In this document: positions 8,291-16,390 of the stretch, piece by piece
Layout of the letters: each line of letters opens with the position of its first letter
Position numbering within the stretch: position 1 is the first letter of the stretch
From: Oxalobacteraceae bacterium UBA4003
GTDB lineage: Bacteria; Pseudomonadota; Gammaproteobacteria; Burkholderiales; Burkholderiaceae_D
DNA: 49,186 bases
Assembly (NCBI GenBank): GCA_002384815.1
Contig: DGBN01000020.1
Location: 4,287 to 53,472 of the forward strand
Direction of reading: 5' to 3'
Program-made: the position numbers and the translations under genes
Notes under the pieces: generated by a model
Database searches by the model: none
The model's input: the letters and a program-made list of their open reading frames with translations, nothing else
Told to the model about the DNA's origin: nothing

Positions 8291-8494
8291 AAAATGTAAG
8301 TACGCACTGCTTTACATCGCATTTATTTTTTTATGTTTAATTACATACGTCAATAATTGCAAATAAAAATGTTTCCGGGCGGAATTAACCCGATAGTACT
8401 GCGGAAATTTTTATTGTGGGTGAGTATTTAATATATTTGAATGAAACATATGGACTAATGGCAGCCAAAATCTATTTGCCGGGTTTCTGCGCAG

Positions 8495-8529
8495 ACAAAA
8501 AAATGGGTTCTGGTGGAAAACCAGAACCC
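8495..8529 (-). terminator. Rho-independent terminator of the glycine-rich lipoprotein gene
   Basis: On the minus strand GGGTTCTGG and CCAGAACCC form a perfect 9-bp stem around a seven-base loop, followed by ATTTTTTT. It begins 17 bases after the stop codon at 8546. The remaining AT-rich 300 bases (8203-8494) hold no gene I can support. Confidence 0.9.
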
Positions 8530-8545
8530 GAAAATACCCACAGAA

Positions 8546-9742
8546 TTATTGCTTGCCCAGCAATCCACCGAGCAAGCCGGTTATCGGTTGAAGTATATTT
8601 GGCTGGGTGCTTCCTCCACCACTTGTCGTTGTATTCGTGAGTCCGGCGACTGTAGTGGAAACGGGAGCAATGATTCCGGTGCTGCCGAGGCCGCCACCCA
8701 GTACGCCACTCAGCGTATTGGTAAGTGGGCTTAACAGTCCGCCCGTGGTACCTGAACCGCCGGAGATTCCACCGACGCCACCGACCAGATTAGTGAGCGT
8801 CGAGGTGATAGGCGACAAGAGATTGTTGCCGCCGGTATTGCCGGGGAGGCTGGAAAGACCGCCTAGCAGATTGCCCAATCCACCGGATGTGCTGCCATCT
8901 GGCGCGTGAACCAGAATACCGGCGACGCCCACGGTATTGCCGACTGATGTTACCAGTCCACCAAGATCGCCAACAATCGGGGTGCCGCTATTGCTCAATT
9001 GCGCCCCCAGTTTGGCGACCTGGTCGCCAGTCATCGCCAGCAAATCATTGACCGGACGACCAAGCTGAGTAGCCGCGCCAACCTGCTGCGTTAATGTCGT
9101 TACCTGGCTGGTCAGAGGAACGATGGTCGTGCTCAATGTTCGCGTAACTTGCTGTATTGCATCGCTGGAGAGTGCGGAGTTGAGCGGGGTCGACAAATCG
9201 GAAACCTTGCTGCCTACGGTGGTGACTATGCCGCCTATCGGTTGGGTCACCGGTGCCAGAGGGCTTAATTGGCCGCTGCCCAGATTGGTGATCAATGTAC
9301 CGGCACTCTGGACAGTGACGCCTGCCTGGTCAACGACATTGCTGGTGTTCTCAACTGTAACGCCGACTGGATTGTCCACGATACCAGCCTGGCCCAAGCC
9401 ATCGCTGATGCCGTTGCCCAGCGTGGTAAGAATGCCGCCACCGTCCACCACAACTTTGGACAAGTCGCTTTGGGTCTGGTCGGATACGAGCGGGATATCA
9501 ATTGTCCCAACCGTCGTGCCGACGTTGGAAACGGCGTCGCCGCCAGCGCTAATCACATTGCCGCCCTTGTCTGCAATCACTCCTACCGGGGTAGCTTGTG
9601 CAGTTGTCGGGCTGCCGCCACCTCCACCTCCGCTGCCGCCGCCTAATGAGGTGCCTGTTGAGCCGCTACCACTCGCACATCCTGCGAGGGTCAATACAAG
9701 GGTGAGCATAGTGATGCTTGAATGTGTATGTGGAATGTTCAT
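8546..9742 (-). CDS. Glycine-rich low-complexity lipoprotein (collagen-like annotation type)
   Basis: A 398-residue exported lipoprotein. The signal peptide ends in LTLAGC, a lipobox with Cys22, followed by a Gly/Ser linker. The rest is dominated by Gly, Val, Thr, Leu and Ser, with repeated phrases such as LLSPLTNTLSGVLGG, LLSPITSTLTNLVGG and ending LLGGLLGKQ. There are no aromatic-rich or catalytic motifs. Burkholderiales proteins of this composition are often labelled collagen-like, although strict Gly-X-Y triplets are not seen here. It lies beside a ruined TpsB transporter and a ruined sigma-54 activator on the same strand, which suggests a former surface-display locus. A -24/-12 promoter lies 48 bases upstream and a terminator follows. 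Function unknown. Confidence 0.8.
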   Translation of the reverse strand: MNIPHTHSSITMLTLVLTLAGCASGSGSTGTSLGGGSGGGGGGSPTTAQATPVGVIADKGGNVISAGGDAVSNVGTTVGTIDIPLVSDQTQSDLSKVVVDGGGILTTLGNGISDGLGQAGIVDNPVGVTVENTSNVVDQAGVTVQSAGTLITNLGSGQLSPLAPVTQPIGGIVTTVGSKVSDLSTPLNSALSSDAIQQVTRTLSTTIVPLTSQVTTLTQQVGAATQLGRPVNDLLAMTGDQVAKLGAQLSNSGTPIVGDLGGLVTSVGNTVGVAGILVHAPDGSTSGGLGNLLGGLSSLPGNTGGNNLLSPITSTLTNLVGGVGGISGGSGTTGGLLSPLTNTLSGVLGGGLGSTGIIAPVSTTVAGLTNTTTSGGGSTQPNILQPITGLLGGLLGKQ

Positions 9743-9790
9743 GTCGGGTCTCCTGATTTAACTAAAAAAAACATCTGTGCACTTTCCTAT

Positions 9791-9807
9791 TGGCAAGTGC
9801 CGTGCCT
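9791..9807 (-). promoter_or_regulatory. Sigma-54 (-24/-12) promoter of the glycine-rich lipoprotein gene
   Basis: The minus strand reads AGGCACGGCACTTGCCA. The invariant GG (9806-9805) and GC (9794-9793) are separated by exactly ten bases, and GGCACG-N4-TTGC matches the RpoN consensus. Predicted transcription start is about 9781, 39 bases before the ATG at 9742. The rest of the 332-base gap 9743-10074 is AT-rich and holds no gene. Confidence 0.8.
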
Positions 9808-9948
9808 GATTTTTAGAGACCAGAAATTCTTTCTATTTTTCTTTTTAATATTCTTTAAAATCAATTGCTTATGGTTACTTTTCGTTTTATTTGGCAGGGT
9901 TTTCTGATCTGAAAAAAGCGCGTGTGTTGTTACGTGTTACGTTACGTT

Positions 9949-9965
9949 CGGAACAAAATGTTCCG
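9949..9965. repeat. Short perfect palindrome CGGAACA-AAA-TGTTCCG
   Basis: Seven-bp arms around three bases lie between the divergent lipoprotein and NUDIX genes. This is the size and form of a repressor or activator half-site pair. A further TTGTTCT follows at 9971. Which protein binds, if any, is unknown. Confidence 0.4.
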
Positions 9966-10074
9966 GAAAATTTGTTCTGCATGCATAATCGGCAAGTTGG
10001 AACAGAGGCATTCCAGGCGTAGCCAAGACCTTCATGTTTTAGCTTGCTTGCGAGTGTTGTCGCGAACAGGAGCG

Positions 10075-10827
10075 ATGCCGAACTACCATTTGGATGCGAG
10101 TGCGCATGCCCTTATAAAAAATAAGGTATGTTTGATAAAACATTTTTCTTGGGTGGCTTATTTGGCCAGATTGCATTTCGATCCGGAATTGCTCCCGGTG
10201 GATTCGCTGGGAGGCGAGGCGGCGATTTCATCGCAATATTTGACGGCAGATGCCTTGCGCATGCGCTTCTCCAATCCGCCTGCATGGACGCCGGAAATTA
10301 CGGTTGAGCGTTTGGTGCGGCCGCTGAGCAGGGAGTTGACGGATGCGGCGGTCCTGGTACCTATCGTGATGCGCGATGCCGGACCGACGCTATTGCTGAC
10401 GCAACGCACTGCGCATTTGCACGACCATGCGGGACAAATCAGTTTTCCTGGTGGACGTGTTGAGCGTCGCGACGCTTCACCGATAGAAACCGCGTTGCGC
10501 GAAACGGAAGAAGAGGTGGGCCTCGCGCGTCGTCATATCGATGTGATCGGTGCGCTGCCCGACTATCATACCGGGACCGGTTTCCGCGTGACGCCGGTGG
10601 TCGGCATCGTACAACCGCCGTTTGATGTGCATGCAGATACGTTTGAAGTTGCGGAGATTTTTGAAGTACCTATGGCTTTTCTGATGAACGGTGCTCATCA
10701 TCAGCGTCGTACCGCGCAATTTGAAACTGGCAGCCGCACTTTTTATGTGATGTCTTACGAGCGTTATTTCATCTGGGGTGCAACAGCAGGTATGCTGCGC
10801 AATCTGTTCCATTTTCTGCGTGCCTAG
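10075..10827 (+). CDS. NUDIX hydrolase, CoA pyrophosphatase type
   Basis: A NUDIX pyrophosphohydrolase, probably cleaving CoA or acyl-CoA to phosphopantetheine and 3',5'-ADP. The core shows DHAGQISFPGGRVE, the NuCoA-type extension, followed by the NUDIX box with ALRETEEEVGL. The start is uncertain. ATG 10075 has AGGAG very close (two-base gap) and gives 250 residues. The frame is open further upstream (to 9922), while homologues usually begin near LHFDPELLPV, so a TTG start around 10130-10170 is possible. The gene is alone on its strand between the lipoprotein gene and the CobD-like gene. Confidence 0.85.
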   Translation: MPNYHLDASAHALIKNKVCLIKHFSWVAYLARLHFDPELLPVDSLGGEAAISSQYLTADALRMRFSNPPAWTPEITVERLVRPLSRELTDAAVLVPIVMRDAGPTLLLTQRTAHLHDHAGQISFPGGRVERRDASPIETALRETEEEVGLARRHIDVIGALPDYHTGTGFRVTPVVGIVQPPFDVHADTFEVAEIFEVPMAFLMNGAHHQRRTAQFETGSRTFYVMSYERYFIWGATAGMLRNLFHFLRA

Positions 10828-10928
10828 CAAGGTGATTGAACCGGTGAGGATTCCTTGACCTGTTGTATATTTGATTCCGGCGTAGTGCTGCGTTATCGTA
10901 TAGGCTGACTGACTCATAAGGCGCTTTA

Positions 10929-11885
10929 ATGACATTTTTCTCCATCCTCTTTGCGCTATTGATTGAACAATTAAAGCCCTTGCGTGCGGATAATCCGATT
11001 TATGCCGGCGCCCGGGCGCTTGCTGCAAAACTGGAAGGATCGTTCAACGCCGGCCAGGTGCAGCATGGACGGATAGCCTGGTTCCTGATGATTGCTGCAT
11101 TCATCGTCCCGGTTGCCTTGCTCTACTGGATCAGCCTCAAGATCGGTCCGCTGGCGGCCCTGATCGTGAATGTCGCAGTGGTGTATGTAACCTTGGGGTT
11201 TCGTCATTACAGTCATTTTTTTACTTCAATTCAACTCGCACTGAATAACGGCGACGAAGCGACGGCCCGTTCCTTGCTGGCCGAATGGACCAAGCGTGAT
11301 ACGGCCGGCATGGATGTGAGCGAAGTTGCACGCATCTCTGTGGAAAAGGCCTTGATCACCACGCACAGAAATGTGTTTGGCGTCTTTTTCTGGCTACTGA
11401 CACCGCTGGGTCCGGTCGGTGCCATCATGTATCGTGTGGCCGAATATCTGGCACGCGCATGGAGCGAGCCCAAGACAGCTGAACGTGAAGAATTCGGCCG
11501 CTTTGCGGTGCAGGCGTTTTACTGGATAGACTGGATTCCGGTGCGTTTGACTGCCGCCGCATTTGCGGTGGTCGGCAATTTCGAGGATGCGATTTATGCG
11601 TGGCGTAATTTTGCCGGACGCTGGCAGGATGAGGCGGTTGGCATTCTCCTTTCCGCCGGCGGCGGTGCGATGGGCATACGCCTTGGCGCCTCGGTGGAAA
11701 ACGCAGCTGATGTTATTCCCGTTGATGCAGGTACGGTGGATTCCATCACTCTGGAAACCGAGGCGCCGGTCGGCGAAGAAGCATCCGTTCGTGCCCTGCA
11801 AAGTACGGTCGGACTGGTATGGCGCGCCCTGTTGTTGTGGATGCTGCTGGTACTGCTGTTATCGATCGCAAAATGGCTGGGTTGA
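10929..11885 (+). CDS. CobD/CbiB-family (AmpE-like) integral membrane protein
   Basis: A 318-residue membrane protein with hydrophobic segments near residues 1-15, 48-95, 150-170 and a terminal one at about 295-315. MTFFSILFALLIEQLKPLR is typical of the CobD/CbiB-like proteins of betaproteobacteria. CbiB makes adenosylcobinamide phosphate and AmpE senses cell-wall fragments. No cobalamin genes or ampD lie next to this one, so the role is uncertain. The ATG follows AAGG at suitable spacing. The gene ends 5 bases before a strong terminator. Confidence 0.8.
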   Translation: MTFFSILFALLIEQLKPLRADNPIYAGARALAAKLEGSFNAGQVQHGRIAWFLMIAAFIVPVALLYWISLKIGPLAALIVNVAVVYVTLGFRHYSHFFTSIQLALNNGDEATARSLLAEWTKRDTAGMDVSEVARISVEKALITTHRNVFGVFFWLLTPLGPVGAIMYRVAEYLARAWSEPKTAEREEFGRFAVQAFYWIDWIPVRLTAAAFAVVGNFEDAIYAWRNFAGRWQDEAVGILLSAGGGAMGIRLGASVENAADVIPVDAGTVDSITLETEAPVGEEASVRALQSTVGLVWRALLLWMLLVLLLSIAKWLG

Positions 11886-11888
11886 ACG

Positions 11889-11926
11889 AAGGTAAAAACG
11901 CGTCTGAATGACGCGTTTTTACCTTT
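11889..11926 (+). terminator. Rho-independent terminator after the CobD-like gene
   Basis: GGTAAAAACGCGTC and GACGCGTTTTTACC (14-bp perfect stem, five-base loop) are followed by TTTT. The strong symmetry would allow action in both directions. Confidence 0.85.
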
Positions 11927-12099
11927 TGCTTCAGCCGCGGCTGGCGCGTGAAAATTTTAAGCATGCGTCTTACCCTGACGATGCAAATAAGTTCCCATGA
12001 GGAAATTGAAAGCGTATTTGCGCCTATCTGATATTGAGTCTGCAGTCCTCGTTATTACCCTCTCGACCTTGAAACAATTCCGCATGGGAAAGTCCATCG

Positions 12100-14967
12100 A
12101 TGCGTAGTCGTTCAACTTTGTCCCTGTCATCGGCAACCATGCTGACCTTGTTGCTGGGAGTGCTGATCAGCGCCTTGCTCTTTACGGCGCTGCGTCGCCT
12201 CGAACATGACAAGGTTGACATCGATTTTCAACAGCAGGCAAAGGTGCGTGTTGCTGCCGTGCAGAATGGTTTCGACAGTTCGCTCAGTGTATTACGCGAC
12301 GTCAATCGCTTGTTCGTTGCATTTGATGCAGTAAGTCGTGAACAATTCCGTTCTTTTGCTGCGCCGCTGCTGGCGCGTCATCCCCATATTCAGGCACTTA
12401 ATTTTCATCGTATTGTCTCTGCCGAGGAGCGAGCGCAGTATGAAGCGGCCATTCGCGTGCAGTATCCGGAGTTCACTATCATGGATATATCGCGCGGGAA
12501 ACCGGTGCCGGCCGGGGCGCGAGATCATTATCGTGTGGTGGAATATATAGAACCCATGCAGGGTAACGAAACGGCTTTCGGGGTGGATGCCGATTCCTAT
12601 CCATTCCAGACGACGGCCATGCAGCACGCAGTGGATACCGGGGAACCTTCAGCGACCGGGCTGCTACCTCTGACGCAGGAACGTGAAACACAAAAGGGCA
12701 TCATTGTGCTGATGCCGGTTTATCGCAAAGACGTTCCGCTGATCAATGTTGCCGCGCGGCGACAGGCGTTCATCGGTGATACGGCGGCGGTCTTTCGCAG
12801 TGGCGACCTGATTGCCAAATCGCTGGCGGCAGAAGGATTCCTGCTGGTGTCGAAGGTTGATCTCGATATGAGTATCAGCGTATATGCGAGCGAGAAGGCC
12901 GATCAGGGCAGTCTTGTTTTTTATAAAGGCAGCAGTGCCGAGCCAACTGTTCAACTGCTGTCTGCTTTGCCCAATTGGCTGTTTTACAATCAGCCCGAAC
13001 CTTACCGTCACGTATTCAACGTCGCGGGGCAGACCTGGCATATGTTGGTCTCAACACCGCCAGCCTGGTTCACGATAGAAAGCAGCAACGCATTGTGGGC
13101 CTTTCTGGCCGGGTTGCTTTTCACTGCAGGCGCAGCGATTTACCTGCAAACCGTGCTGGACAGGTCACGGCGCATTCAACTGCTGGTCGATGAGCGGACT
13201 GCGCAATTACGCATCGCCAATGCAGATCTGAGCGCCGATATTGCAGCACGCAAGCGGGCTGAACAGGCGCTGCAACTGCGGGAACGTGCGATCGAGGCGA
13301 GCGCAAATTCCATCATCATTATCAGTGCAGTGGCACCACATTATGCGATTGAATATGTCAATCCTGCATTCGAGCGTATCACCGGTTATTCCGCAGAAGA
13401 GACAATCGGCATCAATCTGCGTTTCTTGTGGGGCAAGGATGTCGATCAGCCCGGCATTGAAGAAATCCGCGCTACTGCCAGTGCAGAAAGAGAAGGTCAT
13501 GCCGTTCTGCGCAATTACCGCAAGGATGGCACCCTGTTCTGGAGCGATCTTTATATCGCGCCGGTCAAGGACGATACCGGTTCGGTCAGTCATTTCATTG
13601 TGGTGCAATACGATATTACCGCCACCAAGCGTTATGAATCGGAACTGGAATTCCAAACCAATCGCGATGCGCTCACCGGCCTGGCGAATCGCAGCCTGTT
13701 GCGAGATCGCCTGGGGCAGGCGGTGTCCTATGCGTATCGCTACGGTCATCCGATCTGGATTCTGTTTGTCGATCTGGATCGCTTCAAATTCGTCAACGAT
13801 ACTTTGGGACATCAGGCCGGCGATATCTTGTTGAAGGCCGTGTCGGCGCGATTGCAGGCGGCGGTGCGCGATACGGATACGGTGGCGCGCATGGGTGGTG
13901 ATGAGTTCGTGCTGATTCTTCCCGAACGTACCGACGTCGGATTATCGACCGGCATCGTGCAAAGGATCATGGAACAGATTGCGCAGCCGCTGACGATAGA
14001 AGGGCACGAGTTTTTCATCAGTAGCAGCATCGGCGTAGCCGTCTATCCGGCAGATGGTCAAACGCCGGAAGAATTGATCAAGCATGCGGATATTGCAATG
14101 TATCGCGCCAAGGAAACCGGGCGTAACAACTTCCAGTTTTATACGTCGGCGATGAACGAGCGTGCGCTGGAGCGTTTGCATATCGAGGGTGATTTACGCA
14201 ATGCGCTGGAGCGCGAGGAATTCACGCTCCATTATCAGCCGCAAGTGGATTTGCGCAGTGGCAAAATTGTCGGCGTCGAGGCATTGATACGCTGGCAGCA
14301 TCCTGATCTGGGCATGGTACCGCCGATACGTTTTATCGGCCTGGCCGAGGAAACCGGCTTGATCGTGCCTATTGGCGCGTGGGTCATACGTACAGCCTGT
14401 TTGCAAAACAAGGCCTGGCAATTGGCTGGACTTGGACATGTGCGCATGTCGGTCAATTTGTCTGCGCGCCAGTTCGCACAGCAGGATCTGGTGGATTCGA
14501 TTGCGGCCAGCTTGCGTGAAGCGGAGCTGGCGCCGGAATATCTGGAAATCGAGTTGACGGAAAGTCTGGTGATGGCAGACGTCGATCGTGCGATCGGTAT
14601 TCTGCGCGAGTTGAAGGCGCTGGGTGTGCAACTGTCGATTGACGATTTCGGCACCGGTTATTCCAGCCTGTCCTATCTGAAGCGTTTTCCGATCGATGTA
14701 TTGAAAATCGATCGTTCGTTTGTCAACGACATCACGATCGATCCGGATGATGCGGCGATCGTCGCCTCCATTATTTCGCTGGCGCACAGCCTGCGACTGG
14801 ACGTGATTGCAGAAGGGGTGGAAACCGAGGCGCAGCTTACCTATCTACGCGAACACAATTGCGATCAAATCCAGGGCTATTTTTTCAGCCGCCCGGTTAC
14901 CGCAGAAGCATTAGGCGGCATGCTGAAAGACGGCAAGCATTTGCAGATCGAAACGGCTGTCCTCTGA
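12100..14967 (+). CDS. Membrane-bound CHASE-PAS-GGDEF-EAL cyclic-di-GMP protein
   Basis: A 955-residue inner-membrane signalling protein. Order: transmembrane helix (about 13-32), periplasmic CHASE domain (about 60-280), second helix (about 325-347), coiled coil with a KRAEQALQLRERAIEA pattern, PAS (about 395-510), GGDEF (about 525-680), EAL (about 697-945). The diguanylate cyclase active site GGDEF is intact at 599-603, and RDTD five residues before it is an inhibitory I-site. The phosphodiesterase motifs are also intact: EALIRW (727-732), ELTES, DDFGTGYSS, KIDRSF and AEGVE. It may therefore make or degrade c-di-GMP. It lies next to a convergent GT2/HEAT operon, which suggests control of a polysaccharide. 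AGGAA/GGGAAAG lies ahead of the ATG. Confidence 0.95.
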   Translation: MRSRSTLSLSSATMLTLLLGVLISALLFTALRRLEHDKVDIDFQQQAKVRVAAVQNGFDSSLSVLRDVNRLFVAFDAVSREQFRSFAAPLLARHPHIQALNFHRIVSAEERAQYEAAIRVQYPEFTIMDISRGKPVPAGARDHYRVVEYIEPMQGNETAFGVDADSYPFQTTAMQHAVDTGEPSATGLLPLTQERETQKGIIVLMPVYRKDVPLINVAARRQAFIGDTAAVFRSGDLIAKSLAAEGFLLVSKVDLDMSISVYASEKADQGSLVFYKGSSAEPTVQLLSALPNWLFYNQPEPYRHVFNVAGQTWHMLVSTPPAWFTIESSNALWAFLAGLLFTAGAAIYLQTVLDRSRRIQLLVDERTAQLRIANADLSADIAARKRAEQALQLRERAIEASANSIIIISAVAPHYAIEYVNPAFERITGYSAEETIGINLRFLWGKDVDQPGIEEIRATASAEREGHAVLRNYRKDGTLFWSDLYIAPVKDDTGSVSHFIVVQYDITATKRYESELEFQTNRDALTGLANRSLLRDRLGQAVSYAYRYGHPIWILFVDLDRFKFVNDTLGHQAGDILLKAVSARLQAAVRDTDTVARMGGDEFVLILPERTDVGLSTGIVQRIMEQIAQPLTIEGHEFFISSSIGVAVYPADGQTPEELIKHADIAMYRAKETGRNNFQFYTSAMNERALERLHIEGDLRNALEREEFTLHYQPQVDLRSGKIVGVEALIRWQHPDLGMVPPIRFIGLAEETGLIVPIGAWVIRTACLQNKAWQLAGLGHVRMSVNLSARQFAQQDLVDSIAASLREAELAPEYLEIELTESLVMADVDRAIGILRELKALGVQLSIDDFGTGYSSLSYLKRFPIDVLKIDRSFVNDITIDPDDAAIVASIISLAHSLRLDVIAEGVETEAQLTYLREHNCDQIQGYFFSRPVTAEALGGMLKDGKHLQIETAVL

Positions 14968-14970
14968 TGA

Positions 14971-14999
14971 TCCGGCACCTCATGCCGGACATCCGGTTT
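14971..14999 (+). terminator. Weak terminator between the converging GGDEF-EAL and GT2 genes
   Basis: TCCGGCA and TGCCGGA (7 bp, five-base loop) are followed by CATCCGGTTTT. The T-run is short and offset, so termination is only probable. Confidence 0.45.
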
Positions 15000-15004
15000 T
15001 GCGC

Positions 15005-16390
15005 TTATTCGATTTTGTTCCTGCCGTTCTTGCGTCCCATCAGCCAGTAAGCCATACCGAGTGAGCGCCATGCCGCGTTCAATTGACGGTAACCCAGATT
15101 GCTAATAATCGCGATGCCCGCCAGTTTTGCGATGTCCGCTGTTTTTGGATAAAGATGAAAAGACATTTCTTCCAGCAGCAGGCCGGATACCGACAGCAAG
15201 ATTCCCAGTCCGATCGCCACCGAAAAGAATGCCAGGCAGGCCTGCCCTGAAATCAGGCCGCAGGCGTAGGCGAGCAAAATGAAGATATAACCGAATAATT
15301 CAATGAACGGGCCCAGCCATTCAAACAGGATGAAAAATGGGAAGGCGACGTGTCCCGGTACGCCGCCGTTGCGGGAAAACAGCAAACCCATGTTTTGGCT
15401 CAGACTGTCCAGCAAACCTTGCTGCCAGCGCATGCGCTGGTTTTTCAAGGCGGTCGGATTGTGCGGTGCCTGATGCCAGCACACCGGATCGGCGACGAAG
15501 GTAATTTGATAGGCTTGCCGCTTTTTGCGCATGAGGCGGTGCATGCGTACGATCAGCTCCATGTTTTCGATGGTCGTGTCGGTGCGATAGCCACCAGCTT
15601 CCAGCACGACCTTCTTGCGGAACAGACCGACACCGGCGGCTGGCATGATCAGCATGCCATTCAGGATCGACCAGCCCAGCGGTGCAAACAGCGAAGTGCG
15701 CAGATTTCCAATGATCTGAAACAAGGGCAGCCAGTGCTGCGGCAAGGCGACCCTGTCGAGCAAGCCGTCTTTCAGTTCGCAGCCATTGGCGACCCGTACC
15801 GCACCTGTGCTTGCGATGACCTTGTTGTCGTTCAGGAAGGGTGCAACGATGCGACGCAGACTGTCGCGGTGCAGGATCGTGCTGTCATCGACGCTGCAGA
15901 ATAATGGATAGCGCGAAGCATTGATGCCGGCGTTCAGTGCATCTGCCTGGCCACCGTATTCCTTGTCGATGACACGTAGATTGGGATAGCGCGTCGAGCG
16001 ATAAATGCACCGTACCGGCTGCGTCGTCAACTGGATACGATAGGCCTCGGGGAACGCATGCAGGTCGAAGGCCGCGATCAGGTTGTCCAGGCTGGCATCG
16101 TGCGAACCGTCATTGACAACGATGATTTCAAAGGTCGGATAATCGAGTCGCAGCAAGGCATGTACCGAAGTGGCAATGGTCGCCGCATTATTGCGTGTAC
16201 TCAGCAGCAGGCTGATAGGCGGCTCGAGGCCGGAATAGATTTGCGGCAGATCCGCCAGCACTTTTCCCTGTTCGATCCGATGCAGGTTGAAGATCGACAG
16301 GACGTTTAGCAAAAAATAACTGATTTTGGAAACGATGAAATAGCCGATCACGCACCAGGTTGCTGCGGTCATGAATGATTGCAGGTTCAT
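15005..16390 (-). CDS. Processive family 2 glycosyltransferase, inner membrane
   Basis: A 461-residue GT2 enzyme resembling poly-N-acetylglucosamine, hyaluronan and cellulose synthases. It has an N-terminal membrane helix, a GT-A domain from about residue 55, and three or four C-terminal helices (about 345-440). Visible motifs are IIVVNDGSHDAS (first Asp pair), FCSVDDSTIL (metal-binding region) and QRMRW (318-322) of the QxxRW acceptor motif. The third acidic motif, usually E-D, reads IENMEL, so the position that is normally Asp is Asn276. It is translationally coupled to the upstream HEAT-repeat gene by an ATGA overlap. Probably makes an exopolysaccharide; the product is unknown. Confidence 0.85.
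   Translation of the reverse strand: MNLQSFMTAATWCVIGYFIVSKISYFLLNVLSIFNLHRIEQGKVLADLPQIYSGLEPPISLLLSTRNNAATIATSVHALLRLDYPTFEIIVVNDGSHDASLDNLIAAFDLHAFPEAYRIQLTTQPVRCIYRSTRYPNLRVIDKEYGGQADALNAGINASRYPLFCSVDDSTILHRDSLRRIVAPFLNDNKVIASTGAVRVANGCELKDGLLDRVALPQHWLPLFQIIGNLRTSLFAPLGWSILNGMLIMPAAGVGLFRKKVVLEAGGYRTDTTIENMELIVRMHRLMRKKRQAYQITFVADPVCWHQAPHNPTALKNQRMRWQQGLLDSLSQNMGLLFSRNGGVPGHVAFPFFILFEWLGPFIELFGYIFILLAYACGLISGQACLAFFSVAIGLGILLSVSGLLLEEMSFHLYPKTADIAKLAGIAIISNLGYRQLNAAWRSLGMAYWLMGRKNGRNKIE

Noticed and set aside
8546..9742. True collagen-like triple helix
   Set aside because: Glycine is frequent but not at every third residue, so I keep only glycine-rich low-complexity as the structural description.
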